Shown piece by piece: positions 49,062-58,006 of a stretch of DNA of 64,000 bases; positions within the stretch are counted from its first letter, which is position 1, and each line of letters starts with the position of its first letter. The notes beneath the pieces were generated by a model. That model was given only the letters and a program-made list of their open reading frames with translations, did no database searches and had not been told where the DNA came from. Position numbers and translations under genes: made by a program. The stretch comes from Nitriliruptorales bacterium (GTDB lineage: Bacteria; Actinomycetota; Nitriliruptoria; Euzebyales; Egibacteraceae), in NCBI GenBank assembly GCA_007119035.1, contig SKQL01000005.1, positions 1 through 64,000 on the forward strand. Direction: 5' to 3'.

Positions 49062-50396
49062 TTAGACGTCAGGGTCCGACAGACCGAATGGCAATGACTC
49101 CCGTGCCCATCGCCAGCGGGCCAGCAGCTCCTGGTGGCTCGAGGCGCCGAGATAGATCTCGGCGAGCTCATAGCTGTACGCGTCCTGGTCCTCGAGCTCA
49201 CTCAGCTGGGCTCCCTCCTCGACGAGCACGTGCACGGTGGTTCCGGGAAGCTCCGCCTCGAGCCGCACGACGTCCTCGTCGCTCGGCACCGCAGTGACCC
49301 GGGCGTCGCGGTACGCACGGAGGAAGAACTTCGCAGCCACACCGAAAGTGCCCTTGCGCGGGGCGCCGGGGCTGCCCGGCTCCGCCTGGGGCCCGAACGC
49401 GCCCGTCGGCGCACGGCCGAGCGCCACGTCGACCATTACCTCATGGTGGCTCACCCCGTCCACCAGCTCGAACAACGGCGCGTGGGACTGGCTGATCCGG
49501 GGATTGATCTCGAGGATGCGGATCTGGTCGCGCGGCGCGTCGTAGAACAGCTCCATGTTGAACGGGCTGTCCTCGAGCCACATGTGCCGCATCACCCTCG
49601 TGGAGATGTCGACGATCCGGCGCTGGATCTCCCCCGGGAGGGAGGAGGGGTACTGGTAGCGGGCGAACGAGGAGCGGTTGGGGACGCGGACGCTGTCGAT
49701 GATCCCGTACACCACCGCGTCGCCGTCCCGCACGTACCCCTCCACCGTGCACAGGCGCCCCGAGATGATCTCCTCGGCGAGCATGAGCCGAGCCCCCGCG
49801 TCGGCTATCTCGTGGGGGAGGTCCGCGCGCTTCATCACCGTCTCGAGTGGTTCCGCGAGCCGCGGGAGGTCCTCGCGGATGGTGGGCAGGGCCGCATGGA
49901 AGTCCTGGGGATGGTTGATCCGGAAGCCGAGCTGCGACCGGTAGGCGTTCAGTGGCTTGATCCACATCGGGTAGTCCACGTCGATCTCGCGCAGCGGGTC
50001 GTCAACGTAGGGATCGAATCCGGAGAAGCCGGGTATGGCCTCCGGGGCGGCCTCACGCTGAAGCTCGCGGCTCCAGAGTTTGTGGTTGCAGGAGAGCACC
50101 CCCTCGAGGGAGGGCACCCGCAACCCCCGTCTGCTCCCCAACAGGGGTACGAACTCGGTGGCGGGGAAGTCGATGCAGGTGCAGATCGCGTCGATGGGCT
50201 CCCCGCGGCTCGTGAACTCGGTGAGCTGGCGCTCGCCCTCTGCGAGGAGGTCGTCGATGAGGAATTCCTCGACCCCCCGGAGCTCGGAGAAATCGAGCAA
50301 CGTGTGGAAGCGGCGATCGTCGTCCGCCGAGAGCCGTTCGAGCAGTTGTCGGTTGGCCTCGTCCAAGCCCACCACGAAGACATTTTGCGGCATCAA
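49062..50396 (-). CDS. ATP-grasp domain enzyme of unknown substrate
   Basis: CNHKLWSRELQREAAPEAIPGF, YPMWIKPLNAYRSQLGF, MLAEEIISGRLCTVEGYVRDGD, NMELFYDAPRDQIRILEINPRISQSH. Confidence 0.82.
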   Translation of the reverse strand: MMPQNVFVVGLDEANRQLLERLSADDDRRFHTLLDFSELRGVEEFLIDDLLAEGERQLTEFTSRGEPIDAICTCIDFPATEFVPLLGSRRGLRVPSLEGVLSCNHKLWSRELQREAAPEAIPGFSGFDPYVDDPLREIDVDYPMWIKPLNAYRSQLGFRINHPQDFHAALPTIREDLPRLAEPLETVMKRADLPHEIADAGARLMLAEEIISGRLCTVEGYVRDGDAVVYGIIDSVRVPNRSSFARYQYPSSLPGEIQRRIVDISTRVMRHMWLEDSPFNMELFYDAPRDQIRILEINPRISQSHAPLFELVDGVSHHEVMVDVALGRAPTGAFGPQAEPGSPGAPRKGTFGVAAKFFLRAYRDARVTAVPSDEDVVRLEAELPGTTVHVLVEEGAQLSELEDQDAYSYELAEIYLGASSHQELLARWRWARESLPFGLSDPDV

Positions 50397-50444
50397 GGCG
50401 GCAGACTAGCACTGTGCTGGGGGCAGCGCCCTCGGCAAGGTGGG

Positions 50445-50468
50445 TATAGTGTTCCGAACACAAGTTCG
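50445..50468 (+). promoter_or_regulatory. -10 element TATAGT followed by LexA/SOS box CGAACACAAGTTCG
   Basis: TATAGT 50445-50450; CGAAC-ACAA-GTTCG 50455-50468, perfectly palindromic arms at the expected transcription start. Confidence 0.78.
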
Positions 50469-50493
50469 ATCTGGCCTGTGCCTCGAGGATCTT

Positions 50494-53400
50494 GTGGAGC
50501 CGTTCGTCCACCTTGCTGTTCGCACCGCCTACTCCATGCGGGACGGGGTCATCCGTCCCGCCGCGCTCGCTCCGGCCGTCGCGGATCGGGGGATGGGAGT
50601 CGTGGGCGTCGCTGACAGAGGGGGCCTCTACGGGGCGGTCCGCGTGGCTGATGCGTGCGCGAGAGCCGGTGTCCGGCCGATCTTCGGTGCGGACCTCGCG
50701 TTACGAGAGGACCCGTGGCGGCCGGGCTGGCGTGACGGTCGCCGGAGGGACGCCTTCAAGGGGCCCGGCAGCGGCGGCGCCTGGCTCGAGACCGACCGAG
50801 CGCGGGTGATCCTGCTCGCCCGGAGCCCCGAGGGGTATGCGGGGCTCTGCCGGACGGTGAGTGCCCACCATCTCGAGGCGCCCCGCGGATCACCGCAGGT
50901 GACCTGGGAGCAACTGGAGCGAGGCGGAGGCGGGGAGGGGTGCTTCGCTCTCCTCGGGGATGACTCACCGCTGGGCCGACTGCTGGCGGAGGGGCGCTCC
51001 GATGAGGCGATCGCGGAGACCCGTCGCTGGATGGAGTTGCTCGGTCCTGAGCGGGTGCTCATCGGCATAACGCATCATTTCGCCCGTGGAGACGACAGGC
51101 GAGCCCGGGCGGGCTTCGCCCTCGCCGACCGCCTCGGGCTGCGTGCGGTCGCCCATCAGGCCCCTCGTTACCTCGATCCGGCGGACGCGAGCGTGGCGGA
51201 CGTGGTGGCGGCGATCCGCGAGCAGGTGCCCGTCTCCGCACAGCACGCCCGTCGCTGCCGCCGCCGCAATACCGAGGGCTACCTCAAGTCACCCGAGCAG
51301 ATGGCCGCGGTGTTCGCCGAGCGCCCCGACGCTCTCGCGAACACCGCATGGGTCGCGGAGCGCTGCGTGGTGGACCTCGGCCTGGGGCAGCTGCGGGCGC
51401 CAGACTTCGTGGGTGCGGTCGATGCGCTCGCCGAGCTGCGTGGGCGCTGCTTCGCGGGCCTGCACGATCGGTATGCGCAGCCCGGTGAGGCCCACCGGGA
51501 GCGTCTCGACGCGGAGCTCGCGATGATCGAGCGCCTGGGCCTTGCCTCCTACTTCCTCACGGTGGCCGAGATCGTGGAGCGGATCCGCGCCAAGCAGATC
51601 ATGGTCGCGTGCCGCGGCTCGGCCGCAGGGAGCATCGTTTGCTTCGCCCTTCGGATATCCGATGTCGACCCGATTCGCCACGACCTCTGCTTCGAGCGGT
51701 TCATGAACCCGTTTCGTGACGACCTGCCCGATATCGACCTCGATGTCGAGTCCGCACGGCGAGAGGACATCTACTCCGATCTGCTCGCCCGCTACGGCGA
51801 GGAGCGGGTGGTGTGCGTGGCGATGCTCGAGCGGTTCCAGGCCCGGATGGCCATCCGGGAGGTCGGCAAGGCGCTCGGGATGCCGGCTGCGGAGATCGAT
51901 CAGATCGCGAAGAGCTTCCCGCACATCCGTGCTCGCGACGTGCGAACGGCCGTCGACTCCCTTCCCGAGATGGCGGGTCGCAATCTCGATGCCGCGCACC
52001 TGCGGCTCCTGTTCGACCTCGTCGAGCGACTCGACGGATTGCCCCGTCATGTCGCGCTGCACCCCTCCGGTGTGCTGCTCGGACCGGACGGCGAACGGCG
52101 CCTCCCCTCCGGGGCGGGGTCGCGTCTACGAGAGGTGGTCCCCGTGGAGCGAAGCGCCCACGGGTTCGCGATGGCGCAGTTCGACAAGGACGATGTCGAG
52201 GCGCTGGGGCTGTGCAAGCTCGACGTGCTCGGGGTGCGGATGCTGTCTGCCATGTCGCATGCCCGAGACGAGGCGAGCCGGGTCCGGGGCGCGGAGATCG
52301 ACTTCGAGCAGATAGATGACGACGACCCCGATACCTATGCGTTGATCCGGTCCACGCGCACGGTGGGGATGTTCCAGATCGAATCGCCTGGGCAGCGGGA
52401 GCTGCTCGGGCGCTTCCAGCCCGACCACGCTGAGGATCTCGTCATTGACATCTCCCTGTTCCGCCCCGGCCCGGTGAAGGGCGACATGGTCGAGCCCTTC
52501 CTCCTGCGTCGTCTGGGGAAGGCGGATCCGGTGATACCGCATCCCCTCCTCGAGCACGCCCTGGGCGAGACCTTCGGAGTGCTCGTCTACCACGAGCAGG
52601 TGATGCGCTCGGTGGCCGCCCTGACCGGCTGCACCCTGTCGACGGCGGACCTCGTGCGTCGCCGGCTGGGTGATGCGGAGAGCCTCCCGCGCATCAGGAG
52701 TTGGATACTCGCGGGAGCGAGGCAACGGGGTGTCCCCGCAGGCATCGCCGAGTCGTTGATGGCCGCGCTCGAGCAGTTCGCCTCATTCGGGTTCTGCAAG
52801 GCCCACGCTGCGGCGTTCGCAGTGCCGACATACCGGTCAGCGTGGCTCAAGGCGCACTTCTGCCCCGAGCTCGTCGCCGGGTTGCTCACCCATGACCCTG
52901 GCATGTACCCCCGGCGACTGATCCTCTCCGACGCGCGGCAGTTCGGGATCCTGGTGCTGCCCCTCGACGTCAACCGGTCCGACGGGGTCTACCGGGTCGA
53001 GCAGGTCGCCGATGCCCCCGTGCCGGAGGTGGCGAGCGGGTATGACTATGGGGATGCGGGTGACGGGCGGCGCTACGGCATCCGGCTCGGGCTCCAGGAC
53101 GTCGCGGGGATCGACGAGGCGATGATCGACTCACTGCTGGCCGGCCGCCCTTTCACGGATCTCCAGGATCTTCGGGAGCGCAGCCGCCTGTCACGGCCGG
53201 TGGCCGAGGCGCTCGCTCACGTCGGAGCGCTGGACGGCATCGGGGGCGGAGCAGGGCGGCGGGACCTCCTGCTGGAGGTGTCCGAGCGCTGGTCCGCGCC
53301 CGGGCGAGCCGTGGCGCAAAACGACCAGCTTCACCTTATCGCCCCCGAACCACCCGCGGGCCTGGGTGATTACCGCCCCTCGGAGCAGGTTCGTGCTGAG

Positions 53401-53949
53401 CTGCAGGTGCTGGGGCTCGATGCGAGCTATCCGGTGATCAGCTTCTACGAGCTCCTGCTCGACGTGCTCGGCGCCACCCGGGCGGCGGACCTCACCCGCA
53501 TCGAGGACGGGAGACGCGTGCGGATAGCGGGGGTGAAGGTCGCCACCCAGACTCCACCGGTGCAGTCGGGGCAGCGTGTGATCTTCCTGTCCCTGGACGA
53601 CGCGACCGGCGTGGGGGACGCGGCCTTCTTCGAGTCGGTCCACGACCGCTGCGCGGCGACGGTGTTCGGATCGTGGCTCCTGTTGGCCGAGGGGACCCTG
53701 CGACGCAGCGGTGCGCGCGGCGTGTCGCTCAACGCCGATCGGGCGTGGGATCTCACCCACCTGATGCGCGCATGGCGTGAGGGCGGGCGGGCTGGCCTCG
53801 ACACGGCGCTGTCCGCGATCGACGACGGTGGCCACGCCGGCCGTGGGGGCGGGAGCGTCCCGACGACCCGTCCACGGGTCCCGCGGACGAGCCCGTACGG
53901 CGACCTGCCCCGCCACCTCTGGCACCGCTCACCAGGATCCTCCGGATGA
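50494..53949 (+). CDS. dnaE2: Error-prone DNA polymerase III alpha subunit
   Basis: PHP N-terminus (VHLAVRTAYSMRDGVIRP, GVADRGGLYGAVRVADACARAGVRPIFGADL), RGSAAGSIVCFALRISDVDPIRHDLCFERFMNP, DLPDIDLDVESARRE. GTG 50494 (after GAGGA) preferred because the ORF-track start lies upstream of the inferred promoter. Confidence 0.93.
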   Translation: MEPFVHLAVRTAYSMRDGVIRPAALAPAVADRGMGVVGVADRGGLYGAVRVADACARAGVRPIFGADLALREDPWRPGWRDGRRRDAFKGPGSGGAWLETDRARVILLARSPEGYAGLCRTVSAHHLEAPRGSPQVTWEQLERGGGGEGCFALLGDDSPLGRLLAEGRSDEAIAETRRWMELLGPERVLIGITHHFARGDDRRARAGFALADRLGLRAVAHQAPRYLDPADASVADVVAAIREQVPVSAQHARRCRRRNTEGYLKSPEQMAAVFAERPDALANTAWVAERCVVDLGLGQLRAPDFVGAVDALAELRGRCFAGLHDRYAQPGEAHRERLDAELAMIERLGLASYFLTVAEIVERIRAKQIMVACRGSAAGSIVCFALRISDVDPIRHDLCFERFMNPFRDDLPDIDLDVESARREDIYSDLLARYGEERVVCVAMLERFQARMAIREVGKALGMPAAEIDQIAKSFPHIRARDVRTAVDSLPEMAGRNLDAAHLRLLFDLVERLDGLPRHVALHPSGVLLGPDGERRLPSGAGSRLREVVPVERSAHGFAMAQFDKDDVEALGLCKLDVLGVRMLSAMSHARDEASRVRGAEIDFEQIDDDDPDTYALIRSTRTVGMFQIESPGQRELLGRFQPDHAEDLVIDISLFRPGPVKGDMVEPFLLRRLGKADPVIPHPLLEHALGETFGVLVYHEQVMRSVAALTGCTLSTADLVRRRLGDAESLPRIRSWILAGARQRGVPAGIAESLMAALEQFASFGFCKAHAAAFAVPTYRSAWLKAHFCPELVAGLLTHDPGMYPRRLILSDARQFGILVLPLDVNRSDGVYRVEQVADAPVPEVASGYDYGDAGDGRRYGIRLGLQDVAGIDEAMIDSLLAGRPFTDLQDLRERSRLSRPVAEALAHVGALDGIGGGAGRRDLLLEVSERWSAPGRAVAQNDQLHLIAPEPPAGLGDYRPSEQVRAELQVLGLDASYPVISFYELLLDVLGATRAADLTRIEDGRRVRIAGVKVATQTPPVQSGQRVIFLSLDDATGVGDAAFFESVHDRCAATVFGSWLLLAEGTLRRSGARGVSLNADRAWDLTHLMRAWREGGRAGLDTALSAIDDGGHAGRGGGSVPTTRPRVPRTSPYGDLPRHLWHRSPGSSG

Positions 53950-55127
53950 CGCGCCCGACCGAGCCGATCCTGCACATCGACATGGACGCGTTCTTCGCCG
54001 CGGTGGAGGCCCGGCGGGACCCGAGCCTCGCGGGCAAGCCATTGCTGATCGGTGGTGCGGGCGGCAGGGGGGTGGTGGCCAGCGCGTCCTACGAGGCCAG
54101 GGCGTTCGGGATCACCTCGGCGATGCCGATGGCGAGTGCCATCCGGCGCTGCCCGCATGCGCTCGTGCGATCGCCTGACTTCGCCGCGTACCAGGAGGCG
54201 TCGTCGACGCTCATGGAGATACTCCGCTCGGTTACGCCCCTCGTCGAGCCGCTCTCCCTGGACGAGGCGTTCTGCGATGTGGGCGGCAGCGTCCGCCTGT
54301 TCGGGGAGCCCCCGACCATCGCACGGTCGCTGCGCCAGCGTGTCACCGAGGAGCTCGGGCTCCCCTCGAGTGTCGGCGTGGCCAAGAACAAGTTCCTCGC
54401 CAAGCTCTGCAGCGCCAAGGCGAAGCCCGAGGGCCTCCTGCATCTCAGGGAGGGGGAGGTCGATGCGTTCCTCGCTCCGCTCGACGTCCGTGACCTCTGG
54501 GGGGTCGGTGCGCAGACCGCGCACCGCCTCGAGCGCTTCGGCATCAGGCGCGTCGGAGACGTGGCCGCGACCGAGGAGGCGACCCTGGTGCGGCTCGTGG
54601 GCAAAGCTGCGGGAGCGCAGCTGTCCCGCCTGTCCCACGGATGGGATCCTCGGCCGGTGGTGCCGACCGAGGCCGCCAAGGGGATGAGTGCGGAGGAGAC
54701 CTTCGACACGGACGTCGATGACCCCGAGGTGCTCCGAAACGAGTTGTTGCGCCTAGCCGAGCGGGTGGGGCGCCGACTTCGCCGAGAAGGCGTAGCAGCC
54801 CGGACGGTCACGCTCAAGTTACGTTACGCCACGTTCCAGACGATCACCCGCTCACGGACGTTGACGCTTCCCACCGAGCAGGCGACCGAGTTGCACCAGG
54901 AAGCCGTGGCGCTCCTCGACGCGCTCCGCCTCGAGCGCGTGAGGGTCCGCCTCATCGGCCTCGCGACCAGCAACCTCGTGGCCTCTCGGGGCTCCGGGCA
55001 GTTGGGCCTGCTCACAAGCGACCGGTGGCGTCGCCTGGAACGAGCCACCGACGATGCCCGTGCGCGTTTCGGTGACGACGCGGTGACCCGCGGTGCCCTC
55101 CTCGATCCCGAGGAGGGGGAGAGCTGA
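53946..55127 (+). CDS. dinB: DNA polymerase IV (Y family)
   Basis: ILHIDMDAFFAAVEARRDPSLAGKPLLIGG, VVASASYEARAFGITSAMP, EPLSLDEAFCDV, VGVAKNKFLAKLCSAKAKPEG; ATGA overlap with dnaE2. Confidence 0.95.
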   Translation: MTRPTEPILHIDMDAFFAAVEARRDPSLAGKPLLIGGAGGRGVVASASYEARAFGITSAMPMASAIRRCPHALVRSPDFAAYQEASSTLMEILRSVTPLVEPLSLDEAFCDVGGSVRLFGEPPTIARSLRQRVTEELGLPSSVGVAKNKFLAKLCSAKAKPEGLLHLREGEVDAFLAPLDVRDLWGVGAQTAHRLERFGIRRVGDVAATEEATLVRLVGKAAGAQLSRLSHGWDPRPVVPTEAAKGMSAEETFDTDVDDPEVLRNELLRLAERVGRRLRREGVAARTVTLKLRYATFQTITRSRTLTLPTEQATELHQEAVALLDALRLERVRVRLIGLATSNLVASRGSGQLGLLTSDRWRRLERATDDARARFGDDAVTRGALLDPEEGES

Positions 55128-55301
55128 CACGCTGACACGCAGGTGTGTCCTGGCTCACCACCCCCGTTCGGGCAGGTCGGATCGGGGGGAAATCGCCGAT
55201 ATCGCGGCACTTAAGCGGCAGGGAAGGTGCGCGACGCGTTGTAATGACGCACAATCAGGGGAAGATCATTACTGGACGCTTTGACAACCGCGGAGCCACG
55301 G

Positions 55302-55658
55302 ATGCCACTCTCCGACCGTGAGCAACAGATCCTCAGCGACATCGAGGCGCGGCTGCGCGCCGATGATCCGAAGTTCGCGAAGACCGTCGGCACGACGACG
55401 GTCTCGGCGCATGTGCGTCGAAAGGTCAAGCTCGCGGTGGCGGGCTTGGCCGTCGGCATGATCCTCCTGCTGCTGATCATCCAGAGCTTCTGGTTCGGGG
55501 TCGCGGGGTTCGCCCTGATGCTCGGTAGCGCTGTCTACGGCGGGCATCAACTGAAGCGACTCGGCGCCGACCAGACGAACCGGCTGGGTGGGCAGCTCCG
55601 GGGAGGCTTCGATCGCTACATGCGGGACAAACGCGATCGCGGCAAAGAGGGTGGCTAG
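55302..55658 (+). CDS. DUF3040 domain protein
   Basis: MPLSDREQQILSDIEARLRADDPKFAKTV..., two TM segments; typical actinobacterial DUF3040 layout. Confidence 0.85.
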   Translation: MPLSDREQQILSDIEARLRADDPKFAKTVGTTTVSAHVRRKVKLAVAGLAVGMILLLLIIQSFWFGVAGFALMLGSAVYGGHQLKRLGADQTNRLGGQLRGGFDRYMRDKRDRGKEGG

Positions 55659-58006
55659 CGGGCGACGCGCCTTGCCCGGACCAACTGCCCCAGGGAGCCG
55701 CGGAGGAGCAGCCACGGCTTCGTGAGCGCCACAGGACGGGGCAGCGCATCCTCCAGGCCGCTCGTCGCTGACTCGGCGCGTGCGGCCCCCTTCTCGGTGG
55801 GCGGCCCGCCGTAACGGGCCCGAGCGGACTCCACCGCAAGCATCTCAGCCTCATCCTCCCGCGAGAGCCGTGCTCCCACGCGGCGCAGATACTCCGCCTC
55901 GGTGTCGCACGCCCCGGGATGAAGCCCGTAGCCCCGTCCGAGGCGCTCCACCCGGTCGCGGGCCCGAAGGACACGCGCCCTCGTGTCCAGCCTCGTCGCT
56001 CGCCGACGGACCACGAGCAACGCCGCACCACCCAGCAGGGCGGCCGAGGCGAGCCCTCCCACCGAGAGCAGGTTGCGTCCGCTCCCGCCGGTGTCGGGAC
56101 CCCCCACGTCGCCCCCCTGTGCCTGCATGTCCTCGGTATCGTCCAGCCCTTCGAGATCCGGCCGGCTGCCCTCTTGCTCGAAGTCCTCCTGCTCCTCGAG
56201 CCACTCCTCGATTCCGCTGCCTTCCTCGGCCGCGGACCGGTGGCCGCCTCGTGTGTCGGAGGGGGCGAGGTCGGTCGCGGTCGGGACGATGACGTTGTCG
56301 TCCGAGCGTGGGGTGGGCTCGAAGGCCAGCCACCCGTGACCGGGGAACAGCACCTCGACCCACGCGTGCGCGTTCGCGCCGGTGATCTCCCACACACCCG
56401 CAGCCGCATCGACGACATGACCAGGGGTGAACCCGACCGCGACCCGCGCAGGGATGTCGAGGCTGCGCAGCATCACCGCCATCGTCCCCGCGTACTGCTC
56501 GCAATAGCCGACGCGGTTGTCGAGGAACGCCTGCATCGCGTCTCCGTCGTGGCCCTGCTCGGGGTCGAGGGAGTACTCCCAGGTGCGCAGTTCCTCCTGT
56601 ATGGCCAAGGCCTGGGCGAAGGGCGTCCGCGCATCCGCGGCCTCAACGATCTCGACCGCGAGCGAGGCGACGTCGTCGGGGACGTTGCCAGGCAGGTCGG
56701 TGAGGCTCGAGTCCGGCGCGAAGCCCTCCTGGGCCTCGAGGCGCTCAGGGTCGGGTGCCGGGACCGCGGCCGTCACCGTGTACTCGTCCCCGCTCGAGAG
56801 GCTCGCACCGTCATCGACGGTCACGGTGGCGTTGCGGCCGTCGAACTGCAGATCCCGGGTGGCCGACTCGATCGTCCGGGGATGGTAGGGGCTCGGAACG
56901 AGCGTTCCGGAGAGGTCCGCCACCTCCACGGCCATGGTCAGCTCCTCGGTGGCCGACATCTCGACCTCCGCGGGCAGCTCGCCGTCCTCAACCGACGCGC
57001 TGCGGATGCCTTCGGACGTCCATTGCTCCTCGGCGTCGTACACGTCCAACGACGTCGTGCGCAGGTACGCGGGGTGGGGAGTGGTGACCCGCAGCAGCGG
57101 CCCCCGGTCCTGCGAGGTGAGATTGGGGCGCAGATCGACGATGGGGTTGGTGGTGACCGTCGAGCCCCCGCGGCCACGGACATCATAGACGGCGGGGTCC
57201 TCGGCACCGGGTAGCGCCTCGCCCAGGGCGACCCCCGCCAGGATCGCTACGGCCACCGCCGTGGGGGCGAGCAAGAGGGCGGGCGCGGACCCGCGCGCGA
57301 GACGCCTCTGCGATCCGTGCTCGGGCCACCGTCGCAGCTCTCCGCGGCTTGCTACCAGCAGCAGGAGACCCGCCGCGGCGAGGAACGCCACCACAGCGCC
57401 CGTGGCGCGCTCGTCCGAGGAGACCATCGGCAGGGGGAAGACGAAGAGGACGAGCGCGCAGACGATCGCGGGAGGAGCAGAGCTCCTGTGCAGCGCCGCA
57501 TGCGCGGTGGCGACGCTCACCAACCACACCCCGACGACGGCTACGAGCAGCAGCGGTGGATGGGGGTCCACGGGGGCGGTGAGCGTGGTGAACAGCTCGA
57601 CGCTCTGATGGGCGAGCACCCGCAGGGCACCGAGCGTCTCAGGAGTGGGCAGGACTCCGTAGATTGCGGTGGGGGAGGCGAACACCGAGGTGACGAGGAG
57701 GACCGCGGCCCCTGCATTCGCGACCAGGGCCACCAAACTCGACAGGCCGAGTTGCCGTGCGGCCCACGACAAGCCCACCGACACGAGAACGGTGGCGGCG
57801 ACGAAGCGCACCCATTCGTCTGTGGTGAAGATCAGCGTCAGGGGAATGGAGGCGGCCGCGAGCAGACTCAGGACGACGAGCAATGAGGCGAGCCCGATCC
57901 CTCCCGCCCGGGCGGGGTGTCCCTCATGCTGGCCGGGCGGCTGCCCGCCCACGACGCTGCGCCCTTCCCGGCCCGTGCCCTCGCGTGACGAGACGGCCGT
58001 GCTCAT
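55655..58006 (-). CDS. TgpA-like transglutaminase-domain membrane protein
   Basis: N-terminal multi-TM region; FAQALAIQEELRTWEYSL...NRVGYCEQYAGTMAVMLRSLDIPARVAVGFTPG...ITGANAHAWVEVLFPGHGWLAFEPTP (C/H/D triad). Confidence 0.92.
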   Translation of the reverse strand: MSTAVSSREGTGREGRSVVGGQPPGQHEGHPARAGGIGLASLLVVLSLLAAASIPLTLIFTTDEWVRFVAATVLVSVGLSWAARQLGLSSLVALVANAGAAVLLVTSVFASPTAIYGVLPTPETLGALRVLAHQSVELFTTLTAPVDPHPPLLLVAVVGVWLVSVATAHAALHRSSAPPAIVCALVLFVFPLPMVSSDERATGAVVAFLAAAGLLLLVASRGELRRWPEHGSQRRLARGSAPALLLAPTAVAVAILAGVALGEALPGAEDPAVYDVRGRGGSTVTTNPIVDLRPNLTSQDRGPLLRVTTPHPAYLRTTSLDVYDAEEQWTSEGIRSASVEDGELPAEVEMSATEELTMAVEVADLSGTLVPSPYHPRTIESATRDLQFDGRNATVTVDDGASLSSGDEYTVTAAVPAPDPERLEAQEGFAPDSSLTDLPGNVPDDVASLAVEIVEAADARTPFAQALAIQEELRTWEYSLDPEQGHDGDAMQAFLDNRVGYCEQYAGTMAVMLRSLDIPARVAVGFTPGHVVDAAAGVWEITGANAHAWVEVLFPGHGWLAFEPTPRSDDNVIVPTATDLAPSDTRGGHRSAAEEGSGIEEWLEEQEDFEQEGSRPDLEGLDDTEDMQAQGGDVGGPDTGGSGRNLLSVGGLASAALLGGAALLVVRRRATRLDTRARVLRARDRVERLGRGYGLHPGACDTEAEYLRRVGARLSREDEAEMLAVESARARYGGPPTEKGAARAESATSGLEDALPRPVALTKPWLLLRGSLGQLVRARRVAR

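Noticed and set aside
49134-50615. 493-aa plus-strand ORF opposite the ATP-grasp gene
   Set aside because: Antisense shadow ORF; minus frame has ATP-grasp motifs
55919-57214. 431-aa plus-strand ORF opposite the transglutaminase gene
   Set aside because: Antisense shadow ORF
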